A stretch of 64,000 nucleotides of DNA from positions 186,001-250,000 of the forward strand of contig JAUIGN010000009.1 of the NCBI GenBank assembly GCA_030430075.1. Direction: 5' to 3'. Positions within the stretch are counted from its first letter, which is position 1; each line of letters starts with the position of its first letter. The notes under the pieces were generated by a model that saw nothing but the letters and a program-made list of their open reading frames with translations, searched no databases and was not told where the DNA came from. This document shows, piece by piece, positions 30,438 to 43,245 of the stretch. A program made the translations under genes and the position numbers. Source of the stretch: a bacterium. GTDB taxonomy: Bacteria > Planctomycetota > Planctomycetia > Pirellulales > Pirellulaceae.

Positions 30438-33400
30438 CTACTTCAATGTCCGCAGGTAAGCAACCAGATCGCGCAACTGCCCGCCGCTCATCGCCCGCTC
30501 GAGACCGCCCGGCATGATCGACACACCGCTGGGGCGCATCTCTTCAATCTCCGCATGGGGCACTCGGATCTCCGCCTGATCGGCAGTCCGCACAAACACG
30601 GCTTGGGCGGTCTCTCGCGTGATCAAGCCGGCAACGACTTTCCCCGCAGTCGTCACCAGTGTGTGGCCTTCGAAGCCGCGCGCTAGTGACGCATTCGGGT
30701 AGACGATCGCCTCCAGGAGATCACGATCATTACGGCGCGAACCGATTTTGGAGAGATCAGGACCAACCTGGCCACCCTCGCCTGCCACCCGATGACAAGT
30801 CGCACAGGCTGCCTGGCGACCCTGAAACACCAACTTGCCCCGCTGTGGATCACCTCCTGCCAGCGATTCCTGCAACGCCGCCAGGTGGCGTCCCTGCTCG
30901 GCGGTCGACGTCTGCAACTTGGCCAACAGTGGCTGGGCAGCCGGCGCCACTTCCCCGGAGTCGGAGCGAAACATATCGCGAATCCGGTTGGCAGAGAGAC
31001 TGGAAAGCCCTGGCGATTGCAGCAGCGCCGTTGCCAATTCGTCGCCGGCAGCATGCACCATATCCGGCGCGTCGAACGCGCCCAACAGGGCCGGTAGCTC
31101 CAAGCCGCCGGCGTGTCGCATCAACCGGGCAACCTGCTTCGCCTGGGCCGGCGTGAGTTGCGCCGTCCCCAGGCAGCGGGCGGCTGCCAGTCGGCGCAGG
31201 GGTGGCACATCGGTGGCCAACTGGTCAACCAGCAACCCGAATTGCTCCATGCTCACCGGCTCACCTTGATTCGCCAGGGCGCCGAGTGCGGAGATCCGCA
31301 AATCGATCTCGCGCTCCCCATCGTTCGCGATTGCCGCCAGCAGCCCGCCCGCTCCCGCTCCACCGATCGCGGCGCTCGTCTTGACCGCTTGCTCGACCAG
31401 CAACGGATCGGAGTCGCGCATGGCGGCACGCACGGGCGTCAACCAGGCTGCCGGAAGTTCGGGCAGCGCCGATTGGGAGATGACTTCCAGCAACTGGAGT
31501 CGGCGGGCGCTGGGTGTGTCAGCGTTCGCCAGTGTCTCCGCGACAAGCTGCTGCACGGCGGGAGTCTGCTCGAAGGCAAGCAGCGAACCGCTCAACACGG
31601 CCTCGTCGGCAGACGAGAGTTCCGGCCGTTGCAACATTCGGGCGGCAACTTCGACAATCTCGTCACCCCAAGTTGGACGTTGCGAAATGACCTCCAACGC
31701 AGCATTCCTCAGTTCCAGGTTGTCGGTCTGCAATAGCCGGGCCACCGTCTCGCGCGTCAGCAGCCGGCTCTCCAGTTGATCCAAAACGATTAAAGCGGCG
31801 CGGCTGACGCGCGGATTGCCATCGGCCAGCGCCTCTGCCGTCATCTCTTCCGCACCAATTTCCATCAGGGCAAATATCAGCGCGTGCTCTTCGACCCGCT
31901 GACGCTGTTCGCGCAACGTTGCCAACAAGTGGGGCACGGCGTCCGCCTGCCCGATCCGCCCCAACGCCGTTGCAGCTTCACGCCGTACCGCCGGCGCGTC
32001 GTCGTCCAGCAGCCGCACCAGCCCGGCAACGGCGTGCCGATCTCGGAGAACACCCGCCGCGGTGGCGGCCGCCAGGCGTACGTCGGCCGAATTTGCTGCC
32101 AGTTGCTCGCGCAGCGCGGACCGCGCTGATTCGGAGCCGATGCGCGCCAGGCCCCAGACCGCGGCCAGACGGAATTCCCGGGTTGCCTCAGACGAGTCCT
32201 TGGCCCCAGCCCAAGTCGCCAGTTTCGGGACGGCCGCGTCGCCGCGCCGGACAACTTCAGCCAAGGCGAGGTCCTGCACAGCCGGCCGTCCTTCCCGGAT
32301 GAATCCCGCCAGACGGTCTAGCTCCTGAGCGGACCAGTCGACGTCACGGCGCCGAGCGTCCGCTGTCCGGGGTGCTCCCTGGCGGCGGATCCGGTAGATC
32401 GCGCCCAACACGTTCGGCTTGGCAATTTGCGATGTCGGGCAGCCGATGCGGAACCAGCCTCCCGTGTCAATCACCAACAGGCTCCCGTCGGCATCTTCCA
32501 GCACGTCGGTGGGATGAAAATCAGCGAACGTCGAGGTGAGAAAATCTTCCGCCTCGGCAGCAAATGTCGGCCCCTCGCGGCGCAACCGCACTCGCTTGAT
32601 TTTGTGCGTGTTGAATTCGGTCACGAACAAGTTGCCTGTCGAGCCAGCGCCCAGCTCGGATCCCCGGTAACGGGTCATGCCGGAGACGGCGACGTGCCCG
32701 AAATTGTGGACCGGTGCCAACAGGTCCCCGGTGCGCCGAAACTCGGCGGTCACCTTCGGCTGGTCGTACCGCGGATACACGCCACCGTGCATCCAATGCA
32801 CCAGGCAGTCGCCCCGCTGGCGAAACATGATATTGACCGTCCCCAGCATTTCGCCGGTGGGCAAGAAGTCAATTTCGACCGGGTTATCCATCCCGCCTCC
32901 GCAGTGGACCCGCACATCGCTGCCGTCGGAGTTACAGGAGAAAATTCGTGCTGCCTTGCCGGCGCTGGTGACCCGGCCATTCTGATCATGAAACTCGTGG
33001 CCGTGCCGGCCTTCACACCAGTAGATTCGGCCGCAAGGTCCGAGAAAACAACCATGGACGTCGGCCGCGTTTCCGGTATACCCGAAATCCGACACCAACC
33101 TGGTACGGACATCGGCGACACCGTCGTCGTCACTGTCCTCGAATCGCCAGATCGCTCCGGACGATGCGACAAATAGCCCGCCTTGATGCCACAGCGCCCC
33201 CATCGGAAAGGTCAACTGGTCGGCGAAGATCGTACTCTTCTCGAAGACCCCATCGCCATCTCGATCCTCCAGCATCCGGATGAAGTTGGGAAGCTGCTTC
33301 TCCAGGTCGGGGCGACGGAGGTTCTCGCCGGCCGCTTCCGCGACAAACAATCGCCCTCGATCGTCAAATCCGGCCATCATGGGGTGTTTGACGATCGGCG

Positions 33401-33551
33401 GTGCGGCAGCGACTTCGATGGAGAACCCCGCGGGCACCGTCATCTGTGGCGGCTCAAACGACTCCGCCGCCGCGCCAGGCGACACGCTCAGCCAGGCGCC
33501 AAGCAACACGAAGCTCAAACAACCGTGCGCCATCGTTGATCGCCGTTTCAT
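30438..33551 (-). CDS. PVC-type haem-binding protein with propeller, HEAT repeats and CxxCH
   Basis: About 1037 aa. ATG 33551 (MKRRSTMAHG, with GAGAGG 7 nt upstream) gives a signal peptide ending near SPGAAAES; the longer frame to 33626 is rejected. The N-terminal third is the PVC propeller domain (MMAGFDDRGRLFVAEAAGEN, MLEDRDGDGVFEKSTIFAD, ALWHQGGLFVAS). The middle is a long series of HEAT repeats (LVRLLDDDAPAVRREAATAL is a clear example). The C-terminus has the haem motif CATCH near residue 915, then GPDLSKIGSRRNDRDLLEAIVYPNASLARGF and a final VAYLRTL helix. Predicted periplasmic, with covalently bound haem. Confidence 0.9.
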   Translation of the reverse strand: MKRRSTMAHGCLSFVLLGAWLSVSPGAAAESFEPPQMTVPAGFSIEVAAAPPIVKHPMMAGFDDRGRLFVAEAAGENLRRPDLEKQLPNFIRMLEDRDGDGVFEKSTIFADQLTFPMGALWHQGGLFVASSGAIWRFEDSDDDGVADVRTRLVSDFGYTGNAADVHGCFLGPCGRIYWCEGRHGHEFHDQNGRVTSAGKAARIFSCNSDGSDVRVHCGGGMDNPVEIDFLPTGEMLGTVNIMFRQRGDCLVHWMHGGVYPRYDQPKVTAEFRRTGDLLAPVHNFGHVAVSGMTRYRGSELGAGSTGNLFVTEFNTHKIKRVRLRREGPTFAAEAEDFLTSTFADFHPTDVLEDADGSLLVIDTGGWFRIGCPTSQIAKPNVLGAIYRIRRQGAPRTADARRRDVDWSAQELDRLAGFIREGRPAVQDLALAEVVRRGDAAVPKLATWAGAKDSSEATREFRLAAVWGLARIGSESARSALREQLAANSADVRLAAATAAGVLRDRHAVAGLVRLLDDDAPAVRREAATALGRIGQADAVPHLLATLREQRQRVEEHALIFALMEIGAEEMTAEALADGNPRVSRAALIVLDQLESRLLTRETVARLLQTDNLELRNAALEVISQRPTWGDEIVEVAARMLQRPELSSADEAVLSGSLLAFEQTPAVQQLVAETLANADTPSARRLQLLEVISQSALPELPAAWLTPVRAAMRDSDPLLVEQAVKTSAAIGGAGAGGLLAAIANDGEREIDLRISALGALANQGEPVSMEQFGLLVDQLATDVPPLRRLAAARCLGTAQLTPAQAKQVARLMRHAGGLELPALLGAFDAPDMVHAAGDELATALLQSPGLSSLSANRIRDMFRSDSGEVAPAAQPLLAKLQTSTAEQGRHLAALQESLAGGDPQRGKLVFQGRQAACATCHRVAGEGGQVGPDLSKIGSRRNDRDLLEAIVYPNASLARGFEGHTLVTTAGKVVAGLITRETAQAVFVRTADQAEIRVPHAEIEEMRPSGVSIMPGGLERAMSGGQLRDLVAYLRTLK

Positions 33552-33680
33552 TGTCTTGCCTCTCGATTTGCGCCATGTTCCGCCCATTCGGTCCGTGCAG
33601 ACCAGCGTCCAGTGTGCGAGATCCATCGCGCTCGGTCAAGAAAGCGACGGACTGCCCGTCGGCACGCGATGCGACACAGG

Positions 33681-35360
33681 TCAATCGGCCGACTCGCGGA
33701 CCAATCGCCCGTATTCGTTCCGCCGATCGGCATCCACGGGCCGCGTGAAACAGCTTACGACGACGAATACCGGAACGTTCCAGAGCAGGCCCCAGGCGGT
33801 TGAGTCCATCGGAACGGCCTGCTTGAGGCCTTGGATCACGGCCACAACCGGTTCACAGAAGGTCCCGTCCGCGGCAGCCGCCAAGGGGTCGAACATACCG
33901 CCAAAAAAGAATGCGCCGACCAGGCCCGCCGCCAGCCCGCAAGCTGCCCCGGCCGCCGTACCCCGCCGCAGGAAAAGCATGTCGATCGTCAGCGGCAGCA
34001 ACTGGCAACTGAAGCCGATCGCCACCAGGCCGAGCAGCGCGATCATCCGCATCACATCAAAACTCGAGTCGGCCGCCGGCGTGGAATAGCTTCGTAGCAC
34101 CATCACCAGGGCGGCAAGCGTCGTGACAACAATTACGCCACGGCCCACCCACAAGCGTTCGATCTGGGTCGACTGCGGCCGCAAGAATCGATCGTAGACA
34201 TCACGCACCGTCAAGGCACTCAAGGCGTGCAGGTTGCTGTCCGCCGTACTCATCGAGGCGGCCATGATCGCGACAATCACCAGCGAAGCGACCACGGTGC
34301 CGACGGTCGCCCCCAACATCACCGGCAGTTGGCCGCGGAGCACCACGATCAAGATCCGATCCGGCTGCTCGACCGCCGGATGCGCGACCGCCTCGGCCCC
34401 GTCGCCCACCAGGGGAAACAGGGACTGCCCGCCCAGGCCGACCAGCATCACGCCGAGGAGAAAGCATGGCGGCAAAGCCAGTGCGAACAGAAGCGCGCTA
34501 CGTTTCAATGACTGAGAACTGGAAGCCGAATAGAATCGCATCCACTGCGCCGGCTGCACCAATGAACCGACCGACGCGAACATGACGATCGTCAGCATTT
34601 TGGACCAGGGGAACGCGGCAACCGGACCGGGTGAAGTGAGCGAGGTTGCCGGCAATGCCGACACCGCCTCGCCAAAACCCCGCACACCACCAAACGCAGA
34701 GATCACCGCCATCCCGCCCAGGAGCATCCCGCCGATCAGCAACAACCCCTGCAAGGCGTCCGTCCAAGCAACGCTCCGCATCCCGCCGATCATGATGTAG
34801 AACATGGTAATCAGCGCCAGCACGACCGCACCGACCTGAAAAGCATCGAACGTGCCCAGCACTCCCAGGGAAAGCTGCCGGCCTTTGAACATGACCGCAG
34901 AAATTTCTCCCCCCGCCTTGATCTGAATCATCACGTAGGGAATCGCGTACAGGTAGCCGGCCAGTGCCACCAGCAGGCGGAGCGTGACCGGGCTTCCGTA
35001 ATAGTCAGAGATCATGTCAGCCGGCGTCACGAACCCTTTGGATTGGCCGATGCGACGGATGCGTGCGCCCAGCAGGTAGACGGTGGCGCCCGCCAGCGGA
35101 ACATTCAGAGCGAACAGGGCGAAGACCACGCCGTGGCGGTACACAGCCCCAGGCGCGCCGAGAAAAGCAAACGCACTGAAGAATGTCGCGATGATCGTCA
35201 ACGACGTGATGAACCAACCCTGCGCGCGGCCCGCCAGGTAATAATCCTCTTCGCTCGGCTTGCTCCTGGCGTACCCCAGAACGCCCAGCCCCAACAGGAC
35301 CAGGAGATAGCACAGGGCAATGAAGATCGCCACACTTTCGAACTGTTGCGCGTCCGCCAT
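33681..35360 (-). CDS. Sodium:solute symporter (SSS family)
   Basis: About 559 aa with 13-14 membrane segments. The start is ATG 35360 (MADAQQFESV), which follows the stop of the DUF3311 gene by one base; a longer frame to 35519 overlaps that gene and is rejected. Family blocks: GRAQGWFITSLTIIATFFSAFAFLGAPG, GFVTPADMISDYYGS, MIGGMRSVAWTDALQGLLLI and MAASMSTADSNLHALSALTVRDVYDRF. The last is the SSS signature with the Na+-binding Ser/Thr. It co-occurs with DUF3311 in many bacteria. The transported solute is not known. Confidence 0.92.
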   Translation of the reverse strand: MADAQQFESVAIFIALCYLLVLLGLGVLGYARSKPSEEDYYLAGRAQGWFITSLTIIATFFSAFAFLGAPGAVYRHGVVFALFALNVPLAGATVYLLGARIRRIGQSKGFVTPADMISDYYGSPVTLRLLVALAGYLYAIPYVMIQIKAGGEISAVMFKGRQLSLGVLGTFDAFQVGAVVLALITMFYIMIGGMRSVAWTDALQGLLLIGGMLLGGMAVISAFGGVRGFGEAVSALPATSLTSPGPVAAFPWSKMLTIVMFASVGSLVQPAQWMRFYSASSSQSLKRSALLFALALPPCFLLGVMLVGLGGQSLFPLVGDGAEAVAHPAVEQPDRILIVVLRGQLPVMLGATVGTVVASLVIVAIMAASMSTADSNLHALSALTVRDVYDRFLRPQSTQIERLWVGRGVIVVTTLAALVMVLRSYSTPAADSSFDVMRMIALLGLVAIGFSCQLLPLTIDMLFLRRGTAAGAACGLAAGLVGAFFFGGMFDPLAAAADGTFCEPVVAVIQGLKQAVPMDSTAWGLLWNVPVFVVVSCFTRPVDADRRNEYGRLVRESAD

Positions 35361-35361
35361 G

Positions 35362-35610
35362 TCAACGTCGCCCCCCGTCAACCGGCTTCCAGACGTAACA
35401 GTAAGCCACCACCACGACACCGATCTCGACGGTGCACCAGAAAATGCCCCAGACATAGAGTCGCGGGAGGCCGAACCATGTCGACGGCTGATTGACCAGC
35501 AGAATGCCGGGACCGGCACCCATCAGCATCGCCCCGGCAAAGATCACTGCCAGGATCCAACCCAACTTCGAACGCGACTCGGGCGGCCCCGACGGCTGAC
35601 CCTGATGCAT
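35362..35610 (-). CDS. DUF3311-type small membrane protein
   Basis: 82 aa with two membrane helices (WILAVIFAGAMLMGAGPGILL and YVWGIFWCTVEIGVVVVAYCYVW). The layout and the W-G-I-P-x-x-Y-like motif match DUF3311 proteins, which are almost always encoded just upstream of an SSS symporter, as here (1 bp apart, same strand). It is likely an accessory subunit of the transporter; the function is not established. Confidence 0.82.
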   Translation of the reverse strand: MHQGQPSGPPESRSKLGWILAVIFAGAMLMGAGPGILLVNQPSTWFGLPRLYVWGIFWCTVEIGVVVVAYCYVWKPVDGGRR

Positions 35611-35915
35611 GTTGCCTCCCTTGAATCATCCTGCTGTGCCGGGCCCTCGGGCACGGATCCCAATCACTTTCCCAACGTCGCCCTGCGTAGGTCATGCCGC
35701 GGATGACATTGGTTCTCGATAGTTCTCGTAGGTCATCTCGTAGGTCATGTTGTGCACGACGGAATGCGTCCTGAAACTTGGCAGTCATGCGTTCTGGGAT
35801 TCGCCACGAACGTGTTACTCACGACCTCCCGCCGGTCCGGACCGCTGAATCGATAAGAATTGTTCATGACTCGTTCCCAGGATGCCGTGTCGAACGGGCT
35901 GCTGACCAGGTTCGG
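35611..35915. repeat. Intergenic region with CGTAGGTCAT repeats
   Basis: Between the symporter operon start and the end of pheA. Three copies of CGTAGGTCAT lie at about 35685, 35727 and 35739; the last two are directly adjacent, with a 12-bp spacing. It may be an operator or a decayed repeat. No gene was seen. Confidence 0.45.
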
Positions 35916-37043
35916 TTAGTCGATCGGATCCGATGTCGCATACGACCCAAGCACGTTCAGGCGCACCGTGCGCCGCTCGAGTGCCGCGAGTGCTTTCTTG
36001 ACCTTGGTGTCGTTCTCGTGACCCTGCGATTCGACGAAGAACAGATACTCGCTCTGGCTCCCCGGCATGGGAAAGGATTCGATCCAGGTCAGGTTCAGCC
36101 CCGCACGCTTGAAAACGGCCATCACGTCTGCCAATGAGCCGGCACTATGGGGAATCTCGAACATGATCGCGGTCTTGTCATGACCGGTCCTGGCGGCGGC
36201 CTGACCGCCGATGATGGCGAAACGCGTCACGTTGTGCGGATTGTCTTCGATGTTCTCACAGACCAGGTCGAGGCCGTAGTTGACGGCCGCCAGGCGGCTG
36301 GCAACGGCGGCCGCCCCCGGCTTGCCGGCCGCCAATTGGGCCGCCGCCGCCGTACTGGCCATCTCGACCGTGCGGGCCCAAGGCAAGTGGGTCGCCAGCC
36401 AGTCACGACATTGCGACAACGCTTGCGGCTTGCTGTAGACCTCCCGAATTTCTTCTCGCGGCGTACGGGCCAGTAGATTGTGATGGATGGCCAACTGAAC
36501 TTCGCCGCAGATGCGCAAGGGATGTCGTGCGAACATGCCCAGCGTGTCCGCCACTCGGCCGTCAGTCGAATTCTCCAGCGGCACCACTCCGTAGTCCGCA
36601 TGCCCCCGATTCAATTCGTCGAAGACTGCCGAGATCGTTGCCACCGCGGCCAAATCCGCGCTCGATCCAAATCGGCTTGTTGTCGCCAAGTGACTGTAGC
36701 TGTACTCCGGCCCCAGGTAGGCCACGCGGACCGGACGCGTCAGCGAGCGACCGCCGCTGATGATCTCGCGAAACACGGATCGGATCGTCGCCTCGGGAAG
36801 CGGCCCCTTGCTGGCGGCGACGGCTCGGTCCAATGTCTCGTCATCGACGACGTCCCGCGACGGCTCGTCAGCCCCGTCGTTCTCGTCCGCTAACGCGGCC
36901 AGCTTCTTGACCAGCTTCGCCCGTTGATTGAGTTGCTTGACGGTCTCACGATCGAGGCGTTCTAATTCGCGGCGGAGTTGGGCGGCAGAGGGTGCCTTGC
37001 TACGCGAACTGACGGCGGCGGACGGGGACTTCTTTTTGGCCAT
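35916..37043 (-). CDS. pheA: Bifunctional chorismate mutase/prephenate dehydratase (P-protein)
   Basis: A 375-aa enzyme turning chorismate through prephenate into phenylpyruvate for phenylalanine synthesis. It starts at ATG 37043 (MAKKKSPSAA); the extension to 37142 is not conserved-looking. Residues about 20-115 are an AroQ-type chorismate mutase (LRRELERLDRETVKQLNQRAKLVKKLA). Residues about 117-290 are prephenate dehydratase (RVAYLGPEYSYSHLA, VVPLENSTDGRV, and NVTRFAIIGG with the catalytic Thr-Arg-Phe). Residues about 300-375 are an ACT regulatory domain with a Phe-binding segment LTWIESFPMPGSQSEYLFFVE (ESRP motif altered to ESFP). Feedback inhibition by Phe is expected. Confidence 0.94.
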   Translation of the reverse strand: MAKKKSPSAAVSSRSKAPSAAQLRRELERLDRETVKQLNQRAKLVKKLAALADENDGADEPSRDVVDDETLDRAVAASKGPLPEATIRSVFREIISGGRSLTRPVRVAYLGPEYSYSHLATTSRFGSSADLAAVATISAVFDELNRGHADYGVVPLENSTDGRVADTLGMFARHPLRICGEVQLAIHHNLLARTPREEIREVYSKPQALSQCRDWLATHLPWARTVEMASTAAAAQLAAGKPGAAAVASRLAAVNYGLDLVCENIEDNPHNVTRFAIIGGQAAARTGHDKTAIMFEIPHSAGSLADVMAVFKRAGLNLTWIESFPMPGSQSEYLFFVESQGHENDTKVKKALAALERRTVRLNVLGSYATSDPID

Positions 37044-37138
37044 GAGGGGCAGGTTGTCTTGCGGGTCGTCACAAATGGGGAAGGGCACTGCGGCCGCTTG
37101 CTGAGGGATAGCGGCCCAATCCCACGGCTCGTGCCAAC

Positions 37139-37525
37139 TCAAGGCAGCGCGAAGGTCGCCACACCCTGAGCCGTCGTGCTTGGTGTCGGGACGGTAATTG
37201 TGGGTTCCAGCCGCGGGTCGGCGGGGCAGGCCGGCACGCGGACGACGATTCGGATGCCGGCCGGCGCAGCCTCCTGCACCGACGCCACGCCCCCGGTGGG
37301 CTGTCCCCTTGTACTAGCCGCCTCGTCCAATGTCAATTTGGCGCAGCCGATCGAACGTGCCTCCAAGCCGTCGAATCGCCCCATGTCAAAATGGCAGGCC
37401 CCCGGCGAGTGTCCTTCGACTGATGCACCAAGACAGAATACGATCAGCACACAAGACCCTACGAAATAATAGCTTACGCCACCACCTGCCCAGTGCGCCA
37501 GATCTCTGGCACGGCCTTTGCTTCT
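37139..37525 (-). CDS. Possible small exported protein upstream of pheA
   Basis: About 128 aa from ATG 37525 ([16 protein letters not shown]). It has a hydrophobic stretch [20 protein letters not shown] that could be a signal peptide. The rest has four Cys and a Pro/Thr-rich end. It ends about 95 bp before pheA on the same strand. No family is recognised, and its start overlaps the dnaK leader on the other strand. It may be a chance frame. Confidence 0.33.
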   Translation of the reverse strand, partial: RSKGRARDLAHWAGGGVSYYFVGSCVLIVFCLGASVEGHSPGACHFDMGRFDGLEARSIGCAKLTLDEAASTRGQPTGGVASVQEAAPAGIRIVVRVPACPADPRLEPTITVPTPSTTAQGVATFALP

Positions 37526-37627
37526 CATGAGCCGCAACCACCGGCAGTTGCCGGACCGGTTGCTGCAATTCAATATCCAACGCCGCCAGGCGAACTATTT
37601 CGACGACCAAGACAAAAGGAGCGGATC

Positions 37628-39562
37628 ATGGCTCAAGGCGAAGTTATCATCGGCATCGATCTCGGTACCACGAACTCTGTGGTGGCGGTGATGGAAGGCA
37701 GCGAAGCGAAAGTCATTCCCAACGCGGAAGGCAACCGGCTGACGCCCAGCGTGGTCGCGATTACGGAAAAGGGGGAGACGCTGGTCGGCGAGCCCGCCCG
37801 ACGCCAGGCCGTTACCAACCCGCGCCGTACGATTTACTCGGCCAAGCGGTTCATGGGACGGCGCCACAGCGAAGTCGCCTCGGAAGAGAAGATGGTGCCT
37901 TACGAGGTCGTCGGCGGACCAAACGACTACGTGAAGATCAAGGTCGACGACAAGGAGTATACGCCGCAGGAAGTGTCCGCCAAGACACTGCGGAAACTGA
38001 AGGAAGCGGCCGAGTCGTACTTGGGCCAGAAGGTCAACAAAGCCGTTATCACGGTCCCGGCGTATTTCAACGACGCGCAGCGGCAGGCGACCAAGGACGC
38101 CGGCCAGATCGCCGGATTGGAAGTCGCCCGCATCATCAACGAACCGACCGCCGCCGCCATGGCCTACGGGCTGGACCGGAAGAAGGACGAGCGGATCGTC
38201 GTCTTCGACCTGGGTGGCGGTACGTTTGACGTCTCGGTGCTCGAAGTCGCCGACGCAGGCGACGAGGGCGGCGAGAGCCGTGTGTTCCAGGTCATTAGCA
38301 CCTGCGGCGACACGCATCTCGGTGGTGACGACTTCGACGAAGAACTGATCAACTACGTCGCAGAGCAATTCCAGAAGGAGCAGGGGATCGACCTGCGGAA
38401 GGACGAAATGGCCCTGCAACGTCTCCAGGAAGCGTGCGAAAAGGCGAAGAAGGAGTTGAGCAGCGTTCCGCAGACCGATATCAACCTGCCGTTTGTCACG
38501 GCGGATGCGTCCGGACCGAAGCACTTGCAGGTCAACATCACCCGCGCCAAGTTCGAGGAACTGATTGACGGACTTGTTGAACGGTGCCGTCAACCGGTCG
38601 AGCGGGCAATGAAGGACGCCAAGTTGAGCCCCAGCGACATCGATGAAGTCGTCCTCGTCGGCGGCTCCACGCGTGTCCCCAAGGTCGCGGCGATGGTCAA
38701 AGAGATCTTCGGCAAGGAACCCCACAAGGGTGTCAACCCGGACGAAGTGGTCGCCGTCGGTGCCGCGATCCAAGGCAGCGTGCTGGCCGGTGACCGGAAA
38801 GACGTGCTCCTGCTGGACGTCACGCCGTTGACCCTGGGTATTGAGACCGAAGGGGGCGTGTTCACCCCGCTGGTCGAGCGGAACACGACGATTCCCGCCG
38901 AGAAAAAGAATACCTTCAGCACGGCCGCCGACGGACAGACCGCGGTCACGGTCCGCGTCTTCCAAGGTGAACGGAAGATGGCGGCCCATAACCGGCTGCT
39001 GGGCGAATTCAACCTGGAAGACTTCCCGCCGGCGCCGCGCGGAGTTCCGCAGATCGAAGTTAAGTTCGACATCGACCAGAACGGCATCCTGGCGGTTTCT
39101 GCCAAGGAACTGAAGTCCAACAAGGAAGCCTCCGTGACCATCAAAGAATCGTCCGCCCTGGACGAAGCGGAGATCCAGCGGATGCAGGAAGATGCGGAAG
39201 CCAACGCCGACGAGGACAAGCGGCAATTCGAGCTGGCGACCGCACGGAATGAAGCGGATCACTTGACCTACCAGTTCGAGAAAGAAATCAAAGAGCACGA
39301 AGACAAGCTCTCGGATGAGGATCGCGAACCGTTGAACAAGGCAATTGAGAAATTGCGGGAAGCCGCCAAGGGCGAAGACCTGGCAGCGATCAAGTCCGCC
39401 AAGGACGAACTCGAACAGGCGCGCATGGCGTTCGGCAAGATGGTCTACGAAAAGACCGAAGGCGCACCGGGCGCCGACGGGTCCGACGGCGACGGTGGCG
39501 GCGAGGCATCGGCCAGCGAGGACGACGCGATCGACGCCGAGTTCGAGGTGAAGGACAGCTAA
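37628..39562 (+). CDS. dnaK: Chaperone DnaK (Hsp70)
   Basis: 644 aa. ATG 37628 is preceded by AAGGAG at 6 nt; the frame open from 37493 is not used. The ATPase domain has [17 protein letters not shown], the connect and phosphate loops [16 protein letters not shown], and [12 protein letters not shown]. The substrate domain follows ([29 protein letters not shown]). The tail ends in an acidic disordered stretch rather than EEVD, as usual in bacteria. It folds nascent and stress-damaged proteins with DnaJ and GrpE, neither of which is in this window. clpB follows on the same strand after 300 bp. I see no CIRCE element upstream. Confidence 0.98.
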   Translation: MAQGEVIIGIDLGTTNSVVAVMEGSEAKVIPNAEGNRLTPSVVAITEKGETLVGEPARRQAVTNPRRTIYSAKRFMGRRHSEVASEEKMVPYEVVGGPNDYVKIKVDDKEYTPQEVSAKTLRKLKEAAESYLGQKVNKAVITVPAYFNDAQRQATKDAGQIAGLEVARIINEPTAAAMAYGLDRKKDERIVVFDLGGGTFDVSVLEVADAGDEGGESRVFQVISTCGDTHLGGDDFDEELINYVAEQFQKEQGIDLRKDEMALQRLQEACEKAKKELSSVPQTDINLPFVTADASGPKHLQVNITRAKFEELIDGLVERCRQPVERAMKDAKLSPSDIDEVVLVGGSTRVPKVAAMVKEIFGKEPHKGVNPDEVVAVGAAIQGSVLAGDRKDVLLLDVTPLTLGIETEGGVFTPLVERNTTIPAEKKNTFSTAADGQTAVTVRVFQGERKMAAHNRLLGEFNLEDFPPAPRGVPQIEVKFDIDQNGILAVSAKELKSNKEASVTIKESSALDEAEIQRMQEDAEANADEDKRQFELATARNEADHLTYQFEKEIKEHEDKLSDEDREPLNKAIEKLREAAKGEDLAAIKSAKDELEQARMAFGKMVYEKTEGAPGADGSDGDGGGEASASEDDAIDAEFEVKDS

Positions 39563-39599
39563 GAACCGCAGACGGGCCGCTTCGCTGCGGGCCACCCCG

Positions 39600-39720
39600 C
39601 TCGGCGCGGGCAACCTACTCGGTGCGGCAACCTACTCGGCGCGGGTCTCCGACCCACCCGCTCGGCGCGGGTCTCCGACCCCGCCGAAACCGCCGACCGC
39701 AGGTCTCCAATCCCCATTCC
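39600..39720 (-). repeat. Dispersed intergenic repeat, copy 2, with short array
   Basis: On the minus strand, about 39661-39717 matches the repeat at 22283-22342 (it shares ATTGGAGACCT, GGTTTCGGCGGGGTC and GAGACCCGCGCCGAG). Next to it the core CTCGGCGCGGGTCTCCGACC occurs twice (39635 and 39661). Two shorter relatives with CAACCTACTCGG are at about 39600-39635. Confidence 0.75.
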
Positions 39721-39864
39721 GTTGGGTTCCTGTTGTCCCAAGCGTCCTTAACGTCAACCTTGTCACGCACGTCGGTCCTGCCGGCGTCACGTGAACATCA
39801 AGCGAAGCAAACTTCAGGCAACTGGCTCGGCGTACGCGCCGAACGGACGAAAGGGAGGTAGATC

Positions 39865-42558
<2,694 letters not shown>

Positions 42559-42710
42559 GGAACGGGGCGTAACATGAAATTCGCCTGGCGAGCGGCCAAC
42601 GGATCGCGCCGGCATGAACCGCGGCCCGATCAGCACGGATTGGAGAGATGGCGCCTACCGCGAGTGACTTGCTACGGCGAGTGACCACGAGCTACCGTCG
42701 CCGATTTGCT

Positions 42711-42896
42711 CTACCGCTCTTCCAGCCCCCAACGTTCCACCAGTTCTTCCGCGCCCGGCGTCAGTTGGCGGAGCTTGGCCGCGATCGCAGCCTTATCGGA
42801 CACACTGGCTTTTTCAGCCCGCTTCTTGAGGTGCTCGACCTTCTTCCGGCGAGTTCGACGGCGACTGATCTCACGGCGACGTTCACTTCCTGCCAC
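42711..42896 (-). CDS. DUF6800-type small basic protein
   Basis: 61 aa from GTG 42896, which has AAGGAG 8 nt upstream; this decides the start over an ATG 51 bp further up. The protein begins VAGSERRREISRRRTRRKKVEHLKKR and ends LTPGAEELVERWGLEER. This pattern of a highly basic helix followed by a short conserved tail is the DUF6800 family, found almost only in planctomycetes. The function is unknown; a nucleic-acid or ribosome-associated role would fit the charge. It converges with clpB. Confidence 0.8.
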   Translation of the reverse strand: MAGSERRREISRRRTRRKKVEHLKKRAEKASVSDKAAIAAKLRQLTPGAEELVERWGLEER

Positions 42897-43245
42897 GCGG
42901 TTGGCTCCTTGTACGATTGGATTGTGCAATGACGCGTTAGCCGCCATGCGGCATCAGCTGATCGCTCTGCAGAAGGCGGCCAGCAACCAGTGATGCGGCG
43001 CTCCCGACGAGCGGCGCACGTTGCTAGCCTGCTGGTTCTAGCACGTTTTCCAGGTGGTCGTCAACGGCGCGTCAATTCCACCCCAGCACGAACCTCACCT
43101 GGAAGCCATGCGGTGTATGCCGTCCAGGCCTCCTCGTTCAACCATCTGCCCCCCGGTCATCGGCCGCACACGGCGCGGCGCACCGGTCCGCGGCAACCCG
43201 GCGAGCCACCCGCAGCCTCGCGCGCCGTTCCCACAACCGAACAAA
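42897..43245. other. 350-bp intergenic region
   Basis: Between the DUF6800 start and the end of the prenyltransferase-fold gene. No gene, RNA or clear hairpin was seen. Confidence 0.35.

Noticed and set aside
37450..37627. CIRCE (HrcA) element before dnaK
   Set aside because: No TTAGCACTC/GAGTGCTAA inverted repeat is present.
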